Part shown: positions 24,065 to 37,439 of the stretch, one piece after another
Numbering within the stretch: position 1 is the first letter of the stretch
Layout of the letters: each line of letters opens with the position of its first letter
Origin: Nymphaea colorata
Taxonomy: Eukaryota > Streptophyta > Magnoliopsida > Nymphaeales > Nymphaeaceae
DNA length: 64,000 nucleotides
NCBI RefSeq assembly: GCF_008831285.2
Contig: NC_045144.1
Location: forward strand, 20,661,716 to 20,725,715
Direction: 5' to 3'
Made by a program: the position numbers and the translations under genes
The notes under the pieces: model-generated
The model's database searches: none
What the model was told of the DNA's origin: nothing
Seen by the model: only the letters and a program-made list of their open reading frames with translations

Positions 24065-27000
24065 GCCCTCTGCACAAAATAAGAATACCGAGACGTGTAA
24101 AAGACGTGTAAAGGTTGTCTGCATGTTAGCAAATCTAACATTATGTTGCTCAATTAAATTGATAGAAACAACCTTCGAATTACAGTGTTGCTCAATCTCC
24201 AACATTCCAAGACCCCCCATTCAAAAAACTCTTCGTTTCTTTCTTTCATGTTCCATCAACTTCTCTGCTCTCCAAATGGGATAGCACATTCCCCTGCTTT
24301 ACCACCCCTCTCTGTCTCCTCCAGTTGACTGTCAGAATATACAAGCACCTAAAAACAGAGGGCCACAGCCTTCCTGCATCAGTAGTAAAGCCAAAAAATT
24401 CCTAGTAAACGAGGACACTTATACTTCAAATTTTAAACCTTTAGAAGATTTTTCCTGTCATGCTAGAGCTTTCGGGGGATTCAACGATCGAATCAACTTG
24501 CTGAATGTTGGTATTGATTATCCTAAACCAAAATTCGGTCATCAAAATCAAAACGCTCACAAAACAGCAAGTCCATTTACCGTCACGCCCCACTCTCCTG
24601 TTGCTACTTTGAGATTTTCGGGCTGATCAAGCCAGCCCTCTGCACAAAAGAAGAATACCAAGACGTGTAAAGGTTGTCTGCGTGTTGGCACATCTAACAT
24701 TATGTTGCTCAATTAAATTGTAGAGACAACCTTCAAATTACAGTGTTGCTCAATCTCCAACGTTCCAAGTCCCCCCATTCAAAAAACTCTTCGTTTCTTC
24801 CTTTCATGCTGCACCGACTTCTCCGCTCTCCAAATGGGATAGCACATTCCCCTGCTTTACCACCCCTCTCTGTCTCCTCCAGTTGACTGTCAGAATATAC
24901 AAGCACCTAAAAACAAAGGGCCACAGCCTTCCTGCATCAGTAGTAAAGCCAAAAAATTCCTAATAAACGAGGACACTTATACTTCAAATTTTAAACCTTT
25001 AGAGGATTTTTCCTGTCATGCTAGAACTTTCAGGTGATTCAACGATCGAATCAACTTGCTGAAGGTTGGTATTGATTATCCTAAACCAAAATTCGGTAAT
25101 CAAAATCAAAACGCTCACAAAACAGCAAGTCCTTTTACCGTCACGCCCCACTCTCCTTTTGCTACTTTGAGATTTCCTGGTTGATCAAGCCAGCCCTCTG
25201 CACAAAAGAAGAATACCAAGACGTGTAAAGGTTGCCTGCGTGTTGGCACATCTACCATTATGTTGCTCAATTAAATTGTAGAGACAACCTTCAAATTAGA
25301 GTGTTGTTCAATCTCCAACGTTCCAAGACCCCCCATTCAAAAAACTCTTCGTTCCTTCCTTTCATGCTGCACCGACTTCTCCGCTCTCCAAATGGGTTAG
25401 CACATTCCCCAACTTTACCACCCCTTTCTGTCTCCTCCAGTTGACGGTCAGAATATACAAGCACCTAAAAACAGAGGGCCACAGCATTCCTGCATCAGTA
25501 GTAAAGCCAAAAAATTCCAAGTAAACGAGGACATTTATACTTCAAATTTTAATCCTTTGGAGGATTTTTCCTGTCATGCAAGAGCTTTCGGAGGATTCAA
25601 CGACCAAACCAACTTGCTAAAGGTTGATATTGATTATCCTAAACCAAAATTCGGTCAGCAAAATCAAAACGCTCACAAAACAGCAAGTCCTTTTGCCATC
25701 ACGCCCCACTCTCCTTTTGCTACTTTGAGATTTCTTGGCTGATCAAGCTAGCCCTCTGCACAAAAGAAGAATACCAAGACGTGTAAAGGTTGCCAGCGTG
25801 TTGGCACATCTAACATTATGTTGCTCAATTACATTGATAGAGACAACCTTCAAATTACAGTGTTGCTCAATCTCCAACATTCCAAGACCCCCCCATTCAA
25901 AAAACTCTTCGTTCCTTCCTTTCATGCTGCACCGACTTCTCTGCTCTCCAAATAGGATAGAACATTCCTCTGCTTTACCACCCCTCTTTGTTTCCTCTAG
26001 TTGACGGTCAGAATATACAAGCACCTAAAAACAGAGGGCCACAGCCTTCCTGTATCAGTAGTAAAGCCAAAAAATTCCTAGTAAACGAGGACACTTATAC
26101 TTCAAATTTTAAACCTTTAGAGGATTTTTCTTGTCATGCTAGAGCTTTCGGGGGATTCAACGATCGAACCAACTTGCTGAAGGTTGGTATTGATTATCCT
26201 AAACCAAAATTCGGTCATCAAAATCAAAACGCTCACAAAACAGCAAGTCCTTTTACCGTCACGCCCCACTCTCCTTTTGTTACTTTGAGATTTCCTGGCT
26301 GATCAAGCCAGCCCTCTGCACAAAAGAAGAATACCAAGACGTGTAAAGGTTGCCTACGTGTTGGCACATCTAACATTATGTTGCTCAATTACATTGTAGA
26401 GACAACCTTCAAATTATAGTGTTGCTCAATCTCCAACGTTCCAAGACCCCCCATTTAAAAAACTCTTCGCTCCTTCCTTTCATGCTGCACCGACTTCTCC
26501 GCTCTCCAAATGGGTTAGCACATTCCCCTGCTTTACCACCCCTTTCTGCCTCCTCCAGTTGACGGTCAGAATATACAAGCACCTAAAAACAGAGGGCCAC
26601 AGCCTTCCTGCATCAGTAGTAAAACCAAAAAATTCCTAGTAAACGAGGACACTTATACTTCAAATTTTAAACCTTTAGAGGATTTTTCTTGTCATGCTAG
26701 AGCTTTCGGGGGATTCAACGATCGAACCAACTTGCTGAAGGTTGGTATTGATTATCCTAAACCAAAATTCGGTCATCAAAATCAAAACGCTCACAAAGCT
26801 GCAAGTCCTTTTACCGTCACGCCCCACTCTCCTTTTGCTACTTTGAGATTTCCTAGCTGATCAAGCCAACCCTTTGCACAAAAGAAGAATACCAAGACAT
26901 GTAAACGTTGCCTGCATGTTGGCACATCTAACATTATGTTGCTCAATTACATTGATAGAGACAACATTCAAATTACAGTGTTGCTCAATCTCCAACATTC

Positions 27001-30000
27001 CAAGACCCCCCATTCAAAAAACTCTTTGTTCCTTCCTTTCATGCTGCACCGACTTCTCTGCTCTCCAAATTGGATAGCACATTCCCCTGCTTTACCACCC
27101 CTCTCTGTCTCCTCCAGTTGACGGTCAGAATATACAAGCACCTAAAAACAGAGGGCCACAGCCTTCCTTTATCAGTAGTAAAGCCAAAAAATTCCTAGTA
27201 AACGAGGACACTTATACTTCAAATTTTAAACCTTTAGAGGATTTTTCCTATCATGCTAGAGCTTTCGGGGGATTCAACGATCGAACCAACTTGCTGAAGG
27301 TTGGTATTGATTATCCTAAACCAAAATTCGGTCATCAAAATCAAAACTCTCACAAAACAGCAAATCCTTTTACCGTCACGCCCCACTCTCCTTTTGCTAC
27401 TTTGAGATTTCCTGGCTGATCAAGCCAGCTCTCTGCACAAAAGAAGAATACCAAGACGTGTAAAGGTTGCCTGCGTGTTGGCACATCTAACATTATGTTG
27501 CTCAATTACATTGTAGAGACAACCTTCAAATTACAGTGTTGCTCAATCTCCAACGTTCCAAGACCCCCCATTCAAAAAAACTCTTCGTTCCTTCCTTTCA
27601 TGCTGCACCGACTTCTCCACTCTCCAAATGGGTTAGCACATTCCCTTGCTTTACCACCCATTTCTGTCTCCTCCAGTTGACGGTCAGAATATACAAGCAC
27701 CTAAAAATAGAGGGCCACAGCCTTCCTGCATCAGTAGTAAAGCCAAAAAATTCCTAGTAAACGAGGACATTTATACTTCAAATTTTAATCCTTTAGAGGA
27801 TTTTTCCTGTCATGCAAGAGCTTTCGGGGGATTCAACGACCAAACCAACTTGCTAAAGGTTGGTATTGATTATCCTAAACCAAAATTCGGTCAGCAAAAT
27901 CAAAACGCTCACAAAACAGCAAGTCTTTTTGCCGTCACGCCCCACTCTCCTTTTGCTACTTTGAGATTTCTTGGCTAATCAAGCCAGCCCTCTGCAAAAA
28001 AGAAGAATACCAAGACGTGTAAAGGTTGCCTGCGTGTTGGCACATCTAACATTATGTTGCTCAATTACATTGATAGAGACAACCTTCAAATTACAGTGTT
28101 GCTCAATCTCCAACATTCCAAGACCCCCCCCATTCAAAAAACTCTTCGTTCCTTCCTTTCATGCTGCACCGACTTCTCTGCTCTCCAAATGGGATAGAAC
28201 ATTCCCCCGCTTTACCACCCCTCTCTGTCTCCTCCAGTTGACGGTCAGAATATACAAGCACCTAAAAACAAAGGGCCACAGCCCTCCTGCATCAGTATTA
28301 AAGCCAAAAAATTCCTAGTAAACGAGGACACTTATACTTCAAATTTTAAACCTTTAGAGGATTTTTCATGTCATGCTAGAGCTTTCGGGGGATTCAACGA
28401 TCGAACCAACTTGCAGAAGGTTGGTATTGATTATCCTAAACCAAAATTCGGTCATCAAAATCAAAACGCTCACAAAACAGCAAGTCCTTTTACCGTCACG
28501 CCCCACTCTTCTTTTGCTACTTTGAGATTTCCTGGCTGATCAAGCCAGCCCTCTGCACAAAAGAAGAATACCAAGACGTGTAAAGGTTGTCTGCGTGTTG
28601 GTACATCTAACATTATGTTGCTCAATTACATTGTGGAGACAACCTTCAAATTACAGTGTTGCTCAATCTCCAACGTTCCAAGACCCCCCATTCAAAAAAC
28701 TCTTCGTTCCTTCCTTTCATGCTGCACCGACTTCTCCGCTCTCCAAATGGGTTAGCACATTCCCCTGCTTTACCACCCCTTTCTGTCTCCTCCAGTTGAC
28801 GGTCATAATATACAAGCACCTAAAAACAGAGGGCCACAGCCTTCCTGCATCAGTAGTAAAGCCAAAAAATTCCTAGTAAACGAGGACACTTATACTTCAA
28901 ATTTTAAACCTTTAGAGGATTTTTCCTGTCATGCTAGAGCTTTCGAGGGATTCAACGATCGTACCAACTTGCTGAAGGTTGGTATTGATTATCCTAAACC
29001 AAAATTCGGTCATCAAAATCAAAACGCTCACAAAGCTGCAAGTCCTTTTACCGTCACGCCCCACTCTCATTTTGCTACTTTGAGATTTCCTGGCTGATCA
29101 AGCCAGCCCTCTGCACAAAAGAAGAATACCAAGACGTGTAAAGGTTGTCTGCATGTTGGCACATCTAACATTATGTTGCTCAATTACATTGATAGAGACA
29201 ACCTTCAAATTACAGTGTTGCTCAATCTCCAACATTCCAAGACCCCCCCCATTCAAAAAACTCTTCGTTCCTTCCTTTCATGTTGCACCGACTTCTCTGC
29301 TCTCCAAATGGGATAGAACATTCTCCTGCTTTACCACCCCTCTTTGTCTCCTCCAGTTGGCGGTCAGAATATACAAGCACCTAAAAACAGAGGGCTACAG
29401 CTTTCCTGCATCAGTAGTAAAGCCAAAAAATTCCTATTAAACGAGGACACTTATACTTCAAATTTTAAACCTTTAGAGGATTTTTCCTCTCATGTTAGAG
29501 CTTTCGGGGGATTCAACGATCGAGCCAACTTGCTGAAGGTTGGTATTGATTATCCTAAACCAAAATTCTGTCATCAAAATCAAAACGCTCACAAAGCTGC
29601 AAGTCCTTTTACCATCACGCCCCACTCTCCTTTTGCTACTTTGAGATTTCCTGGCTGATCAAGCGAGCCCTCTGCACAAAAGAAGAATACCAAGACGTGT
29701 AAAGGTTGCCTGCATGTTGGCACATCTAAAATTATGTTGCTCAATTACATTGATAGAGACAACCTTCAAATTACAGTGTTGCTTAATCTCCAACATTCCA
29801 AGACCCCGCATTCAAAAAACTCTTCGTTCCTTCCTTTCATGCTGCACCGACTTCTCTGCTCTCCAAATGGGATAGCACATTCCCCTGCTTTACCACCCCT
29901 CTCTGTCTCCTCCAGTTGACGGTTAGAATATACAAGCACCTAAAAACAGAGGGCCACAGCCTTCCTGCATCAGTAGTAAAGCCAAAAAATTCCTAGTAAA

Positions 30001-33000
30001 CGAGGACACTTATACTTCAAATTTTAAACCTTTAGAGGATTTTTCCTGTCATGCTAGAGCTTTCGGGGGATTCAACGATCGAACCAACTTGCTGAAGGTT
30101 GGTATTGATTATCTTAAACCAAAATTCGGTCATCAAAATCAAAACGCTCACAAAGCTGCAAGTCCTTTTACCATCACGCCTCACTCTCCTTTTGCTACTT
30201 TGAGATTTCCTGGCTGATCAAGCCAGCCCTCTGCACAAAAGAAGAATACCAAGACGTGTAAAGGTTGCCTGCGTGTTGGCACATCTAACATTATGTTGCT
30301 CAATTACATTGTAGAGACAACCTTCAAATTACAGTGTTGCTCAATCTCCAACGTTCCAAGACCCCCCATTCAAAAAACTCTTCGTTCCTTCCTTTCATGC
30401 TGCACCGACTTCTCTGCTCTCCAAATGGGATAGCACATTCCCCTGCTTTACCACCCCTCTCTGTCTCCTCCAGTTGACGGTCAGAATATACAAGCACCTA
30501 AAAACAGAGGGCCACAGCCTTCCTGCATCAGTAGTAAAGCCAAAAAATTCCTAGTAAACGAGGACACTTATACTTCAAATTTTAAACCTTTAGAGGATTT
30601 TTCCTGTCATGCTAGAGCTTTCGGGGGATTCAACGATCGAACCAACTTGCTGAAGGTTGGTATTGATTATCCTAAACCAAAATTCGGTCATCAAAATCAA
30701 AACGCTCACAAAGCTGCAAGTCCTTTTACCGTCACGCCCCACTCTCCTTTTGCTACTTTGAGATTTCCTAGCTGATCAAGCCAGCCCTTTGCACAAAAGA
30801 AGAATACCAAGACATGTAAACGTTGCCTGCATGTTGGCACATCTACCATTATGTTGCTCAATTACATTGATAGAGACAACATTCAAATTACAGTGTTGCT
30901 CAATCTCCAACATTCCAAGACCCCCCATTCAAAAAACTCTTTGTTCCTTCCTTTCATGCTGCACCGACTTCTCTGCTCTCCAAATTGGATAGCACATTCC
31001 CCTGCTTTACCACCCCTCTCTGTCTCCTCCAGTTGACGGTCAGAATATACAAGCACCTAAAAACAGAGGGCCACAGCCTTCCTTTATGAGTAGTAAAGCC
31101 AAAAAATTCCTAGTAAACGAGGACACTTATACTTCAAATTTTAAACCTTTAGAGGATTTTTCCTATCATGCTACAGCTTTCGGGGGATTCAACGATCGAA
31201 CCAACTTGCTGAAGGTTGGTATTGATTATCCTAAACCAAAATTCGGTCATCAAAATCAAAACGCTCACAAAGCTGCAAGTCCTTTTACCGTCACGCCCCA
31301 CTCTCCTTTTGCTACTTTGAGATTTCCTGGCTGATCAAGCCAGCCCTTTGCACAAAAGAAGAATACCAAGACGTGTAAAGGTTGCCTGCATGTTGGCACA
31401 TCTAACATTATGTTGCTCAATTACTTTGATAGAGACAACATTCAAATTACAGTGTTGCTCAATCTCCAACATTCCAAGACCCCCCATTCAAAAAACTCTT
31501 CGTTCCTTCCTTTCATGCTGCTCCGACTTCTCTGCTCTCCAAATTGGATAGGACATTCCCCTGCTTTACCACCCCTCTCTGTCTCCTCCAGTTGACGGTC
31601 AGAATATACAAGCACCTAAAAACAGAGGGCCACAGCCTTCCTGCATCAGTAGTAAAGCCAAAAAATTCCTAGTAAACGAGGACACTTATACTTCAAATTT
31701 TAAACCTTTAGAGGATTTTTCCTGTCATGCTAGAGCTTTCGGGGGATTCAACGATCGAACCAACTTGCTGAAGGTTGGTATTGATTATCCTAAACCAAAA
31801 TTCGGTCATCAAAATCAAAACGCTCACAAAGCTGCAAGTCCTTTTACCGTCACGCCCCACTCTCCTTTTGCTACTTTGAGATTTCTTAGCTGATCAAGCC
31901 AGCCCTTTGCACAAAAGAAGAATACCAAGACGTGTAAAGGTTGTCTGCATGTTGGCACATCTAACATTATGTTGCTCAATTACATTGATAGAGACAACAT
32001 TCAAATTACAGTGTTGCTCAATCTCCAACATTCCAAGTCCCCCCATTCAAAAAACTCTTCGTTCCTTCCTTTCATGCTGCTCCGACTTCTCTGCTCTCCA
32101 AATTGGATAGGACATTCCCCTGCTTTACTACCCCTCTCTGTCTCCTCCAGTTGACGGTCAGAATATACAAGCACCTAAAAACAGAGGGCCACAGCCTTCC
32201 TGCATCAGTAGTAAAGCCAAAAAATTCCTTGTAAACGAGGACACTTATACTTCAAATTTTAAACCTTTAGAGGATTTTTCCTGTCATGCTAGAGCTTTCG
32301 GGGGATTCAACGATCGAACCAACTTGCTGAAGGTTGGTATTGATTATCCTAAACCAAAATTCGGTCATCAAAATCAAAACGCTCACAAAGCTGCAAGTCC
32401 TTTTACCGTCACGCCCCACTCTCCTTTTGCTACTTTGAGATTTCCTAGTTGATCAAGCCAGCCCTTTGCACAAAAGAAGAATACCAAGACATGTAAAGGT
32501 TGCATGCATGTTGGCACATCTAACATTATGTTGCTCAATTACATTGATAGAGACAACATTCAAATTACAGTGTTGCTCAATCTCCAACATTCCAAGACCC
32601 CCCATTCAAAAAACTCTTTGTTCCTTCCTTTCATGCTGCACCGACTTCTCTGCTCTCCAAATTGGATAGGACATTCCCCTGCTTTACCACCCCTCTCTGT
32701 CTCCTCCAGTTGACGGTCAGAATATACAAGCACCTAAAAACAAAGGGCCACAGCCTTCCTTTATGAGTAGTAAAGCCAAAAAATTCCTAGTAAACGAGGA
32801 CACTTATACTTCAAATTTTAAACCTTTAGAGGATTTTTCCTATCATGCTAGAGCTTTCGGGGGATTCAACGATCGAACCAACTTGCTGAAGGTTGGTATT
32901 GATTATCCTAAACCAAAATTCGGTCATCAAAATCAAAACGCTCACAAAGCTGCAAGTCCTTTTACCGTCACGCCCCACTCTCCTTTTGCTACTTTGAGAT

Positions 33001-33175
33001 TTCCTGACTGATCAAGCCAGCCCTCTGCACAAAAGAAGAATACCAAGACGTGTAAAGGTTGTCTGCATGTTGGCACATCTAACATTATGTTGCTCAATTA
33101 CATTGATGGAGACAACCTTCAAATTACAGTGTTGCTCAATCTCCAACATTCCAAGACTCCCCATTCAAAAAACTC
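24065..33175. repeat. Tandem satellite array, about 559-bp unit, 16.3 copies
   Basis: Using GCCCTCTGCAC as phase mark, units begin at 24,065, 24,635, 25,193, 25,751, 26,311, 26,869, 27,428, 27,987, 28,548, 29,106, 29,667, 30,226, 30,784, 31,343, 31,902, 32,461 and 33,020. Spacing is 558-561 bp, except the first (570, with an 11-bp internal duplication at 24,100). The last unit breaks off at 33,175 in the middle of the CAAAAAACTCTT motif. Units differ by scattered substitutions and single-base indels. Subfamilies are marked by ATTGTAGAG versus ATTGATAGAG, and by ACAACATTC in 26,869 and 30,784-33,019. One frame of about 100 codons stays open in nearly all units (see findings), but no unit has a convincing gene structure. 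No similarity to a known satellite was recognised. Confidence 0.97.
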
Positions 33176-33360
33176 TTTTCCGTCCCTCTTCCTTGGACAG
33201 TCTGACGGCTCAAGTACTTAAACTTTACTTGACAATCACCAAAGATAGTCAACCTTCATTTACAACAATTTTCTTACTTTCTAATGGAAATATTTATAAA
33301 CTACAAAAAGCTGCTGCGTTTCTTGTTCAGTTACTAGGCACGACTTATTGTTGTGTATTA

Positions 33361-33500
33361 AGTAATGCCCAATTTGGGCATTACTTAAGGGGCATTATAG
33401 TCATCGGCTGCTTGCCGATGGCTATAAAAAGGCCACGCTGTTTCCCCAGCCCTCAGCGCATCACTCCTCGGGTTCGCGTTGCCAACAGCACAGGTAACCC
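33361..33500 (+). promoter_or_regulatory. Palindrome and TATA-box segment, LTR- or promoter-like
   Basis: A 25-bp near-perfect palindrome (AGTAATGCCCA and its complement) at 33,361-33,385 is followed by GCTATAAAAAGGC at about 33,421 and a C-rich initiator-like stretch. That spacing suits a class II promoter or the U3/R region of an LTR. The copia relic immediately downstream favours the LTR reading, but matching LTR ends were not found. Confidence 0.4.
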
Positions 33501-33539
33501 CGGTTCGTGGAAATCTCCTCCTCTGGCATTTCATAAAAT

Positions 33540-33900
33540 GTTGGTGCCCTTCATTCAATATCTTGCTTTCACTAGACTAAGACTAGATATTCAGTTTATG
33601 CATGGACTTGTAGCACATGTAAAGCGGATATTTAGAGAGCACCATTACTATGGTTCTTAAAGTCATTACGATGCCGAATATAAGGCTGTTGCAGACGGAG
33701 TTTTGGATCCAGCATTTGCTTGAAGAACTCGGAATTAGTTTACATACAGCTCTTTGCCGATGGCTTTTGAGATATCTTAACCCGGCTTACAATTTTTTGT
33801 TTCTTCTCCTGCTTACGTCACCATCAATTTTGTCAAAATACGTCGCTTGTCGGTTGCCTAAATGATACATTGATTCTTTCTTGTTTTTATTAAGTAAATT
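33540..33900 (+). mobile_element. Ty1/copia reverse transcriptase/RNase H relic
   Basis: Plus-strand pieces match the copia pol C-terminus in order: FIQYLAFTRLRLDIQ, FMH and HVKRIF (the 'LTRPDI...QFMH...AVKRILRYL' region), then SHYDAEYKAVADG and FWIQHLLEELGI (the RNase H 'S-x-x-EAEY-x-A' and 'WLxxLLxELG' motifs). Several hundred bases of the normal interval are missing and the frame changes between pieces. It directly follows the satellite array and the TATA-like segment. Confidence 0.7.
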
Positions 33901-34344
33901 CATAAAAGGAGTTTAAAAATTCTGGGGCCGTGACTGATGGGCCGAAGCTGCTTTTGGCTCCGCCAGCGAGCCGTCTCGTAAGAAGGTCTAGTTGTTGATT
34001 TCATATGCAATCTCTTCTTCGTCGTCATTTATCAAATCAATATCGACGGTCCTTATTTCTGTCAACAGATAGGAGGATACTTACATTACATGATGTCCAT
34101 GAGAGAGAGGGAGAAAGGCATGAAAAATCAAAGAAGCAGATAAAGAGAGACCTGCCTTTTTCTCTTATTAGATCAGAGGTTTAGATCTGGTTTTGGATTG
34201 GAAATAATTGTTTTGGATATCAGATTTGAGATCCAAATATAAAACGTTAAACAGATCTAGATTGCCGATTTAGAGTTTCAATTCAATACCTGGGGAGATC
34301 CATGCACATCCCTTGGGTCCTGTATCGGTCTAAAGTTGATCGGG

Positions 34345-35100
34345 TTTATTTCTGGTTCTGCTGTCGAGTCTTTAAGTTATATATATGTGTGTGTGTGTTC
34401 TACATTACTTCCATTAGCTTTATTTTTGGCAGCCTCGAAGAGCTTCTTTCTATTTAAAAATACATGTATTTTGTTGCCTAGATTGCAATCTTCATTAGTG
34501 GTTCAGTATTTTAGATCTTTGATATTTCATTCAGTACGCTAGCTGTCCATTTGCTTTCGTGGATATTTGCTTGTCTAAACAAGTGGGTTATTTATGTTTT
34601 GATTTTTTGTTTCTGTTCTAGTGCAAGAAGATGAGTGGTCAAATATCTTCTTTATAATTGTGGCCTCCACATATTAACTCACCCTCGGCGAGACATTCGC
34701 CTTGCTTTTAACAATAAAAGAATTTTTATAGAGTAACTTTTTTATATCGTTTTTCCTTGTGATATAATTATTAGTTTAATAGTTTTTTCCACGTGTTTTC
34801 AATATTTTTGTGAATATCATATCTTTTACTATTTGTGTGAAGCTTAAGCTTCAACACCTCTAGGCTTATGCTTCGCAACAACATTGGTTTTGAGCTTAAC
34901 CTATACGTGGCTGAAAATGTACATAAATGAATTATACAAATGCTATATTTGGCCGTATTGTTAAGAGATTTTCGTTTCATTCATCGAAGTAAATCAAGTC
35001 TTCCACTATTAAGAGGCTCAAATATAATGGGAAAGGTTGGATTTAGCGATAAAAATATTGATTTATTTAGATGTTTTTTCTAAGTATTGGAGCAGTGAAT
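34345..35100. repeat. Inverted partner of 19,990-20,830
   Basis: Reverse-complement copy with the same internal order. Parts recur directly at 40,215-40,520. No gene. Confidence 0.85.
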
Positions 35101-36729
35101 TAAGAACTCAAGAGCATTTGGGGTGTTGACCTCCATTAGGACTTTGGACCATCTTCAGTAGTGATCCACGTTCAAAAAAAAATCGAGAGAGAGCGGACCT
35201 TGATCAAGAATTCCACAATAAAAGTCTTAAAGTTGAGAATTAAGATCCAAAGAGCTTCATTTTAAGAATTAAGATCCAAAAAGTTTTTACTCTCAAGAAT
35301 TGAATTGAGGTTCAAATTGGATTATGGATCTGGACCAAAGGAATTTTTTTGAAGGTAGGTAAAGAAAATCTTGGTTAGGATGAAGATCTGATGGAGAGTT
35401 GCTTACTGGATCATGGATATGGCCCACTCAGGAAAATTGAGTCCTTCAGATTATGTGCATCATATTGGTGCACTCTTTTTAGTGCTCCAGTATGGTTAAT
35501 GATTAAAATATCCTTACTTCACTGAAAAAGAAAATTTTTTGTAAGGATAAAATTCAAAATGGAAAATAATAAAATGACTATAAAGGATTTTTTTTAATAA
35601 ATTACAGAGAGATGCACTCGAAGAACGTAGGTCATATTGTAATTAAGCGTAGCTCGGAATTTATCAACTTGTGCAGGCTGGCATCATTTACAGATTGAGA
35701 TAACATGAGAGAGAGAGAAGGGCATAGCCAACTTTCTCTCAAAGGCCTTAGCGTCTCTTATTATCAACATTGGTGCATATGATCAATTGGCATTTGTCAA
35801 TCACATATCAAATATCAGCTGACATGAGGCAAGTTCAAATCAAATTGGCTTGTATTTGTAGATAAATAACATTAATTAACAATAATAAATTATAATTTTC
35901 ATTTTGAATTTAAAACAGACCAATGCAAACTGATAAATATGTGCGGATATGTTGCTTGTGTGAAATTGCTTCGTTTCTCAGGAATTGGTACATATGAATC
36001 CACATCAACTTCCATTACGTAACTTTCTGATACTTTTTTTTTAAGTTTGAAAAATTAAATTAAAGTAGTTTAAACAAAACCAAGAGGTATTTTTTGAACC
36101 CATATCAGGGCTCATACAATAGTGTGCAATGGCAACCACATTTAGAACCAAATTCATCTATATGACGGGTTCATTTTTGTTCATTTTGGATCTGAAATCC
36201 GAGGATCTGTTGTCTGACACCCCCTTCTGGTCACAGTTTGCTATTTAACAGAGTTTGAATTTGCATGAAGTCAGCAGTGTGTATTTCGCGAGTGAAATTG
36301 ATCCAAATTTGCATAACCCCAGCTTCCGTGCTTATGAACAGAAAAAATAAAATACAACGAATTGCTCATTTCCTCAAGTAGCGTTTGGTAACAGGAACAA
36401 CCGTCTCAGAACACGTGAACCTATAACATATTTATCTTAAAGAGCACAGTGCTCTCACCCAACAGGATAAGATGTAACCTTGTCTAGCATTTGTTTGTCC
36501 AAACATACAACATGTTCACAGTATAGATGCGCTCAAAACCAGTGTCTCACAGTATCGGCAAGCGTTACACTTCCCTAGGCATCATTTAACATCATGAATT
36601 TTTCTTAAGAAATGGAAGAGAAATTCCCCGGCTCGATTTTATAGGTAATATCATGAATAAGATTCCAGAGTCATTAGTAGGTGGATACAGCCAAGTGATA
36701 ATAATCATAGTACGAATAGGAATATACTA

Positions 36730-36763
<34 letters not shown>

Positions 36764-37140
36764 TCTGCAAGCAGGCATATGAATGGATGAAAAGGAGGCT
36801 CACATACCAAAAATGAGTTGTCATTATTCATACAAAAAACTATTTGCGATTAGAGTTGACCTGCCAATGAATGAAAAGCAAATTATGGAATTTATGAAAA
36901 GGAAATGGTCAATGGCAATTGTATGTCATTATTAGTGGCTATATACACTGATAAACCACCATACAATTCTAAAGGTCTGCTTCCCATGCAAAATATAATA
37001 AATGGACTACACAGGAAAAAGATCTAATAACCAAGTCCGCCTGGGAGCAGTTCACAAGAACCACCACACTGTTCAACATACCAAAGAATTGATTTGGATG
37101 GCAAAACAAACATCAAAGTCCATAGAGAGCCTTTGTCAGT
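34860..37140. repeat. Direct duplication, copy 1 (partner 40,220-43,230)
   Basis: Long collinear matches include 34,975-35,480 with 40,340-40,850, 35,745-36,040 with 42,175-42,480, 36,110-36,250 with 42,520-42,670, and 36,760-37,125 with 42,945-43,225. The piece 36,142-36,260 also matches the start of the window (1-120), and 36,350-36,515 matches 565-735. Copy 2 is interrupted near 40,980-42,170 by unrelated sequence. No coding region was seen in either copy. Confidence 0.85.
36736..36762. repeat. (TA)n microsatellite
   Basis: A TA run inside duplication copy 1. The corresponding position of copy 2 (42,918-42,941) carries an AC run instead. Confidence 0.9.
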
Positions 37141-37439
37141 TCAGCAAACATGTTGTGGGAATTTAGTGTTTTCAAACATTGGAGGCTGCATTATAAACAA
37201 AAAATATCCTCTAATGTAACATTCAAAATGACATTGTTGACATCTACTTCCCTGACTTTCTAATTTTCACTTATAGCAAGAGCAAGGATGATATGAATAG
37301 TAGCTGGTTTAACGATAGCATTGAAGGTTTCAAAGAAATCTATAGCTTGCCCCATGCATGAGTCACAGCATGTATAAGTTTGATGTTAGGGTTTTATTAT
37401 GTCAGGTAAATGATAAAGCCTTTTGACGTAGATGTGGTT

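Noticed and set aside
24065-33175. Reading the satellite as a CRISPR-like array or as a series of real genes
   Set aside because: The units are continuous 559-bp tandem repeats with no short repeat/unique spacer pattern, and the DNA is eukaryotic. Frames shift between units because 559 is not a multiple of three, and no start, donor or polyadenylation context recurs convincingly.
33067-33660. 197-codon frame as a single gene
   Set aside because: It fuses the last satellite unit, a TATA-containing segment and a copia relic. The parts have different origins.
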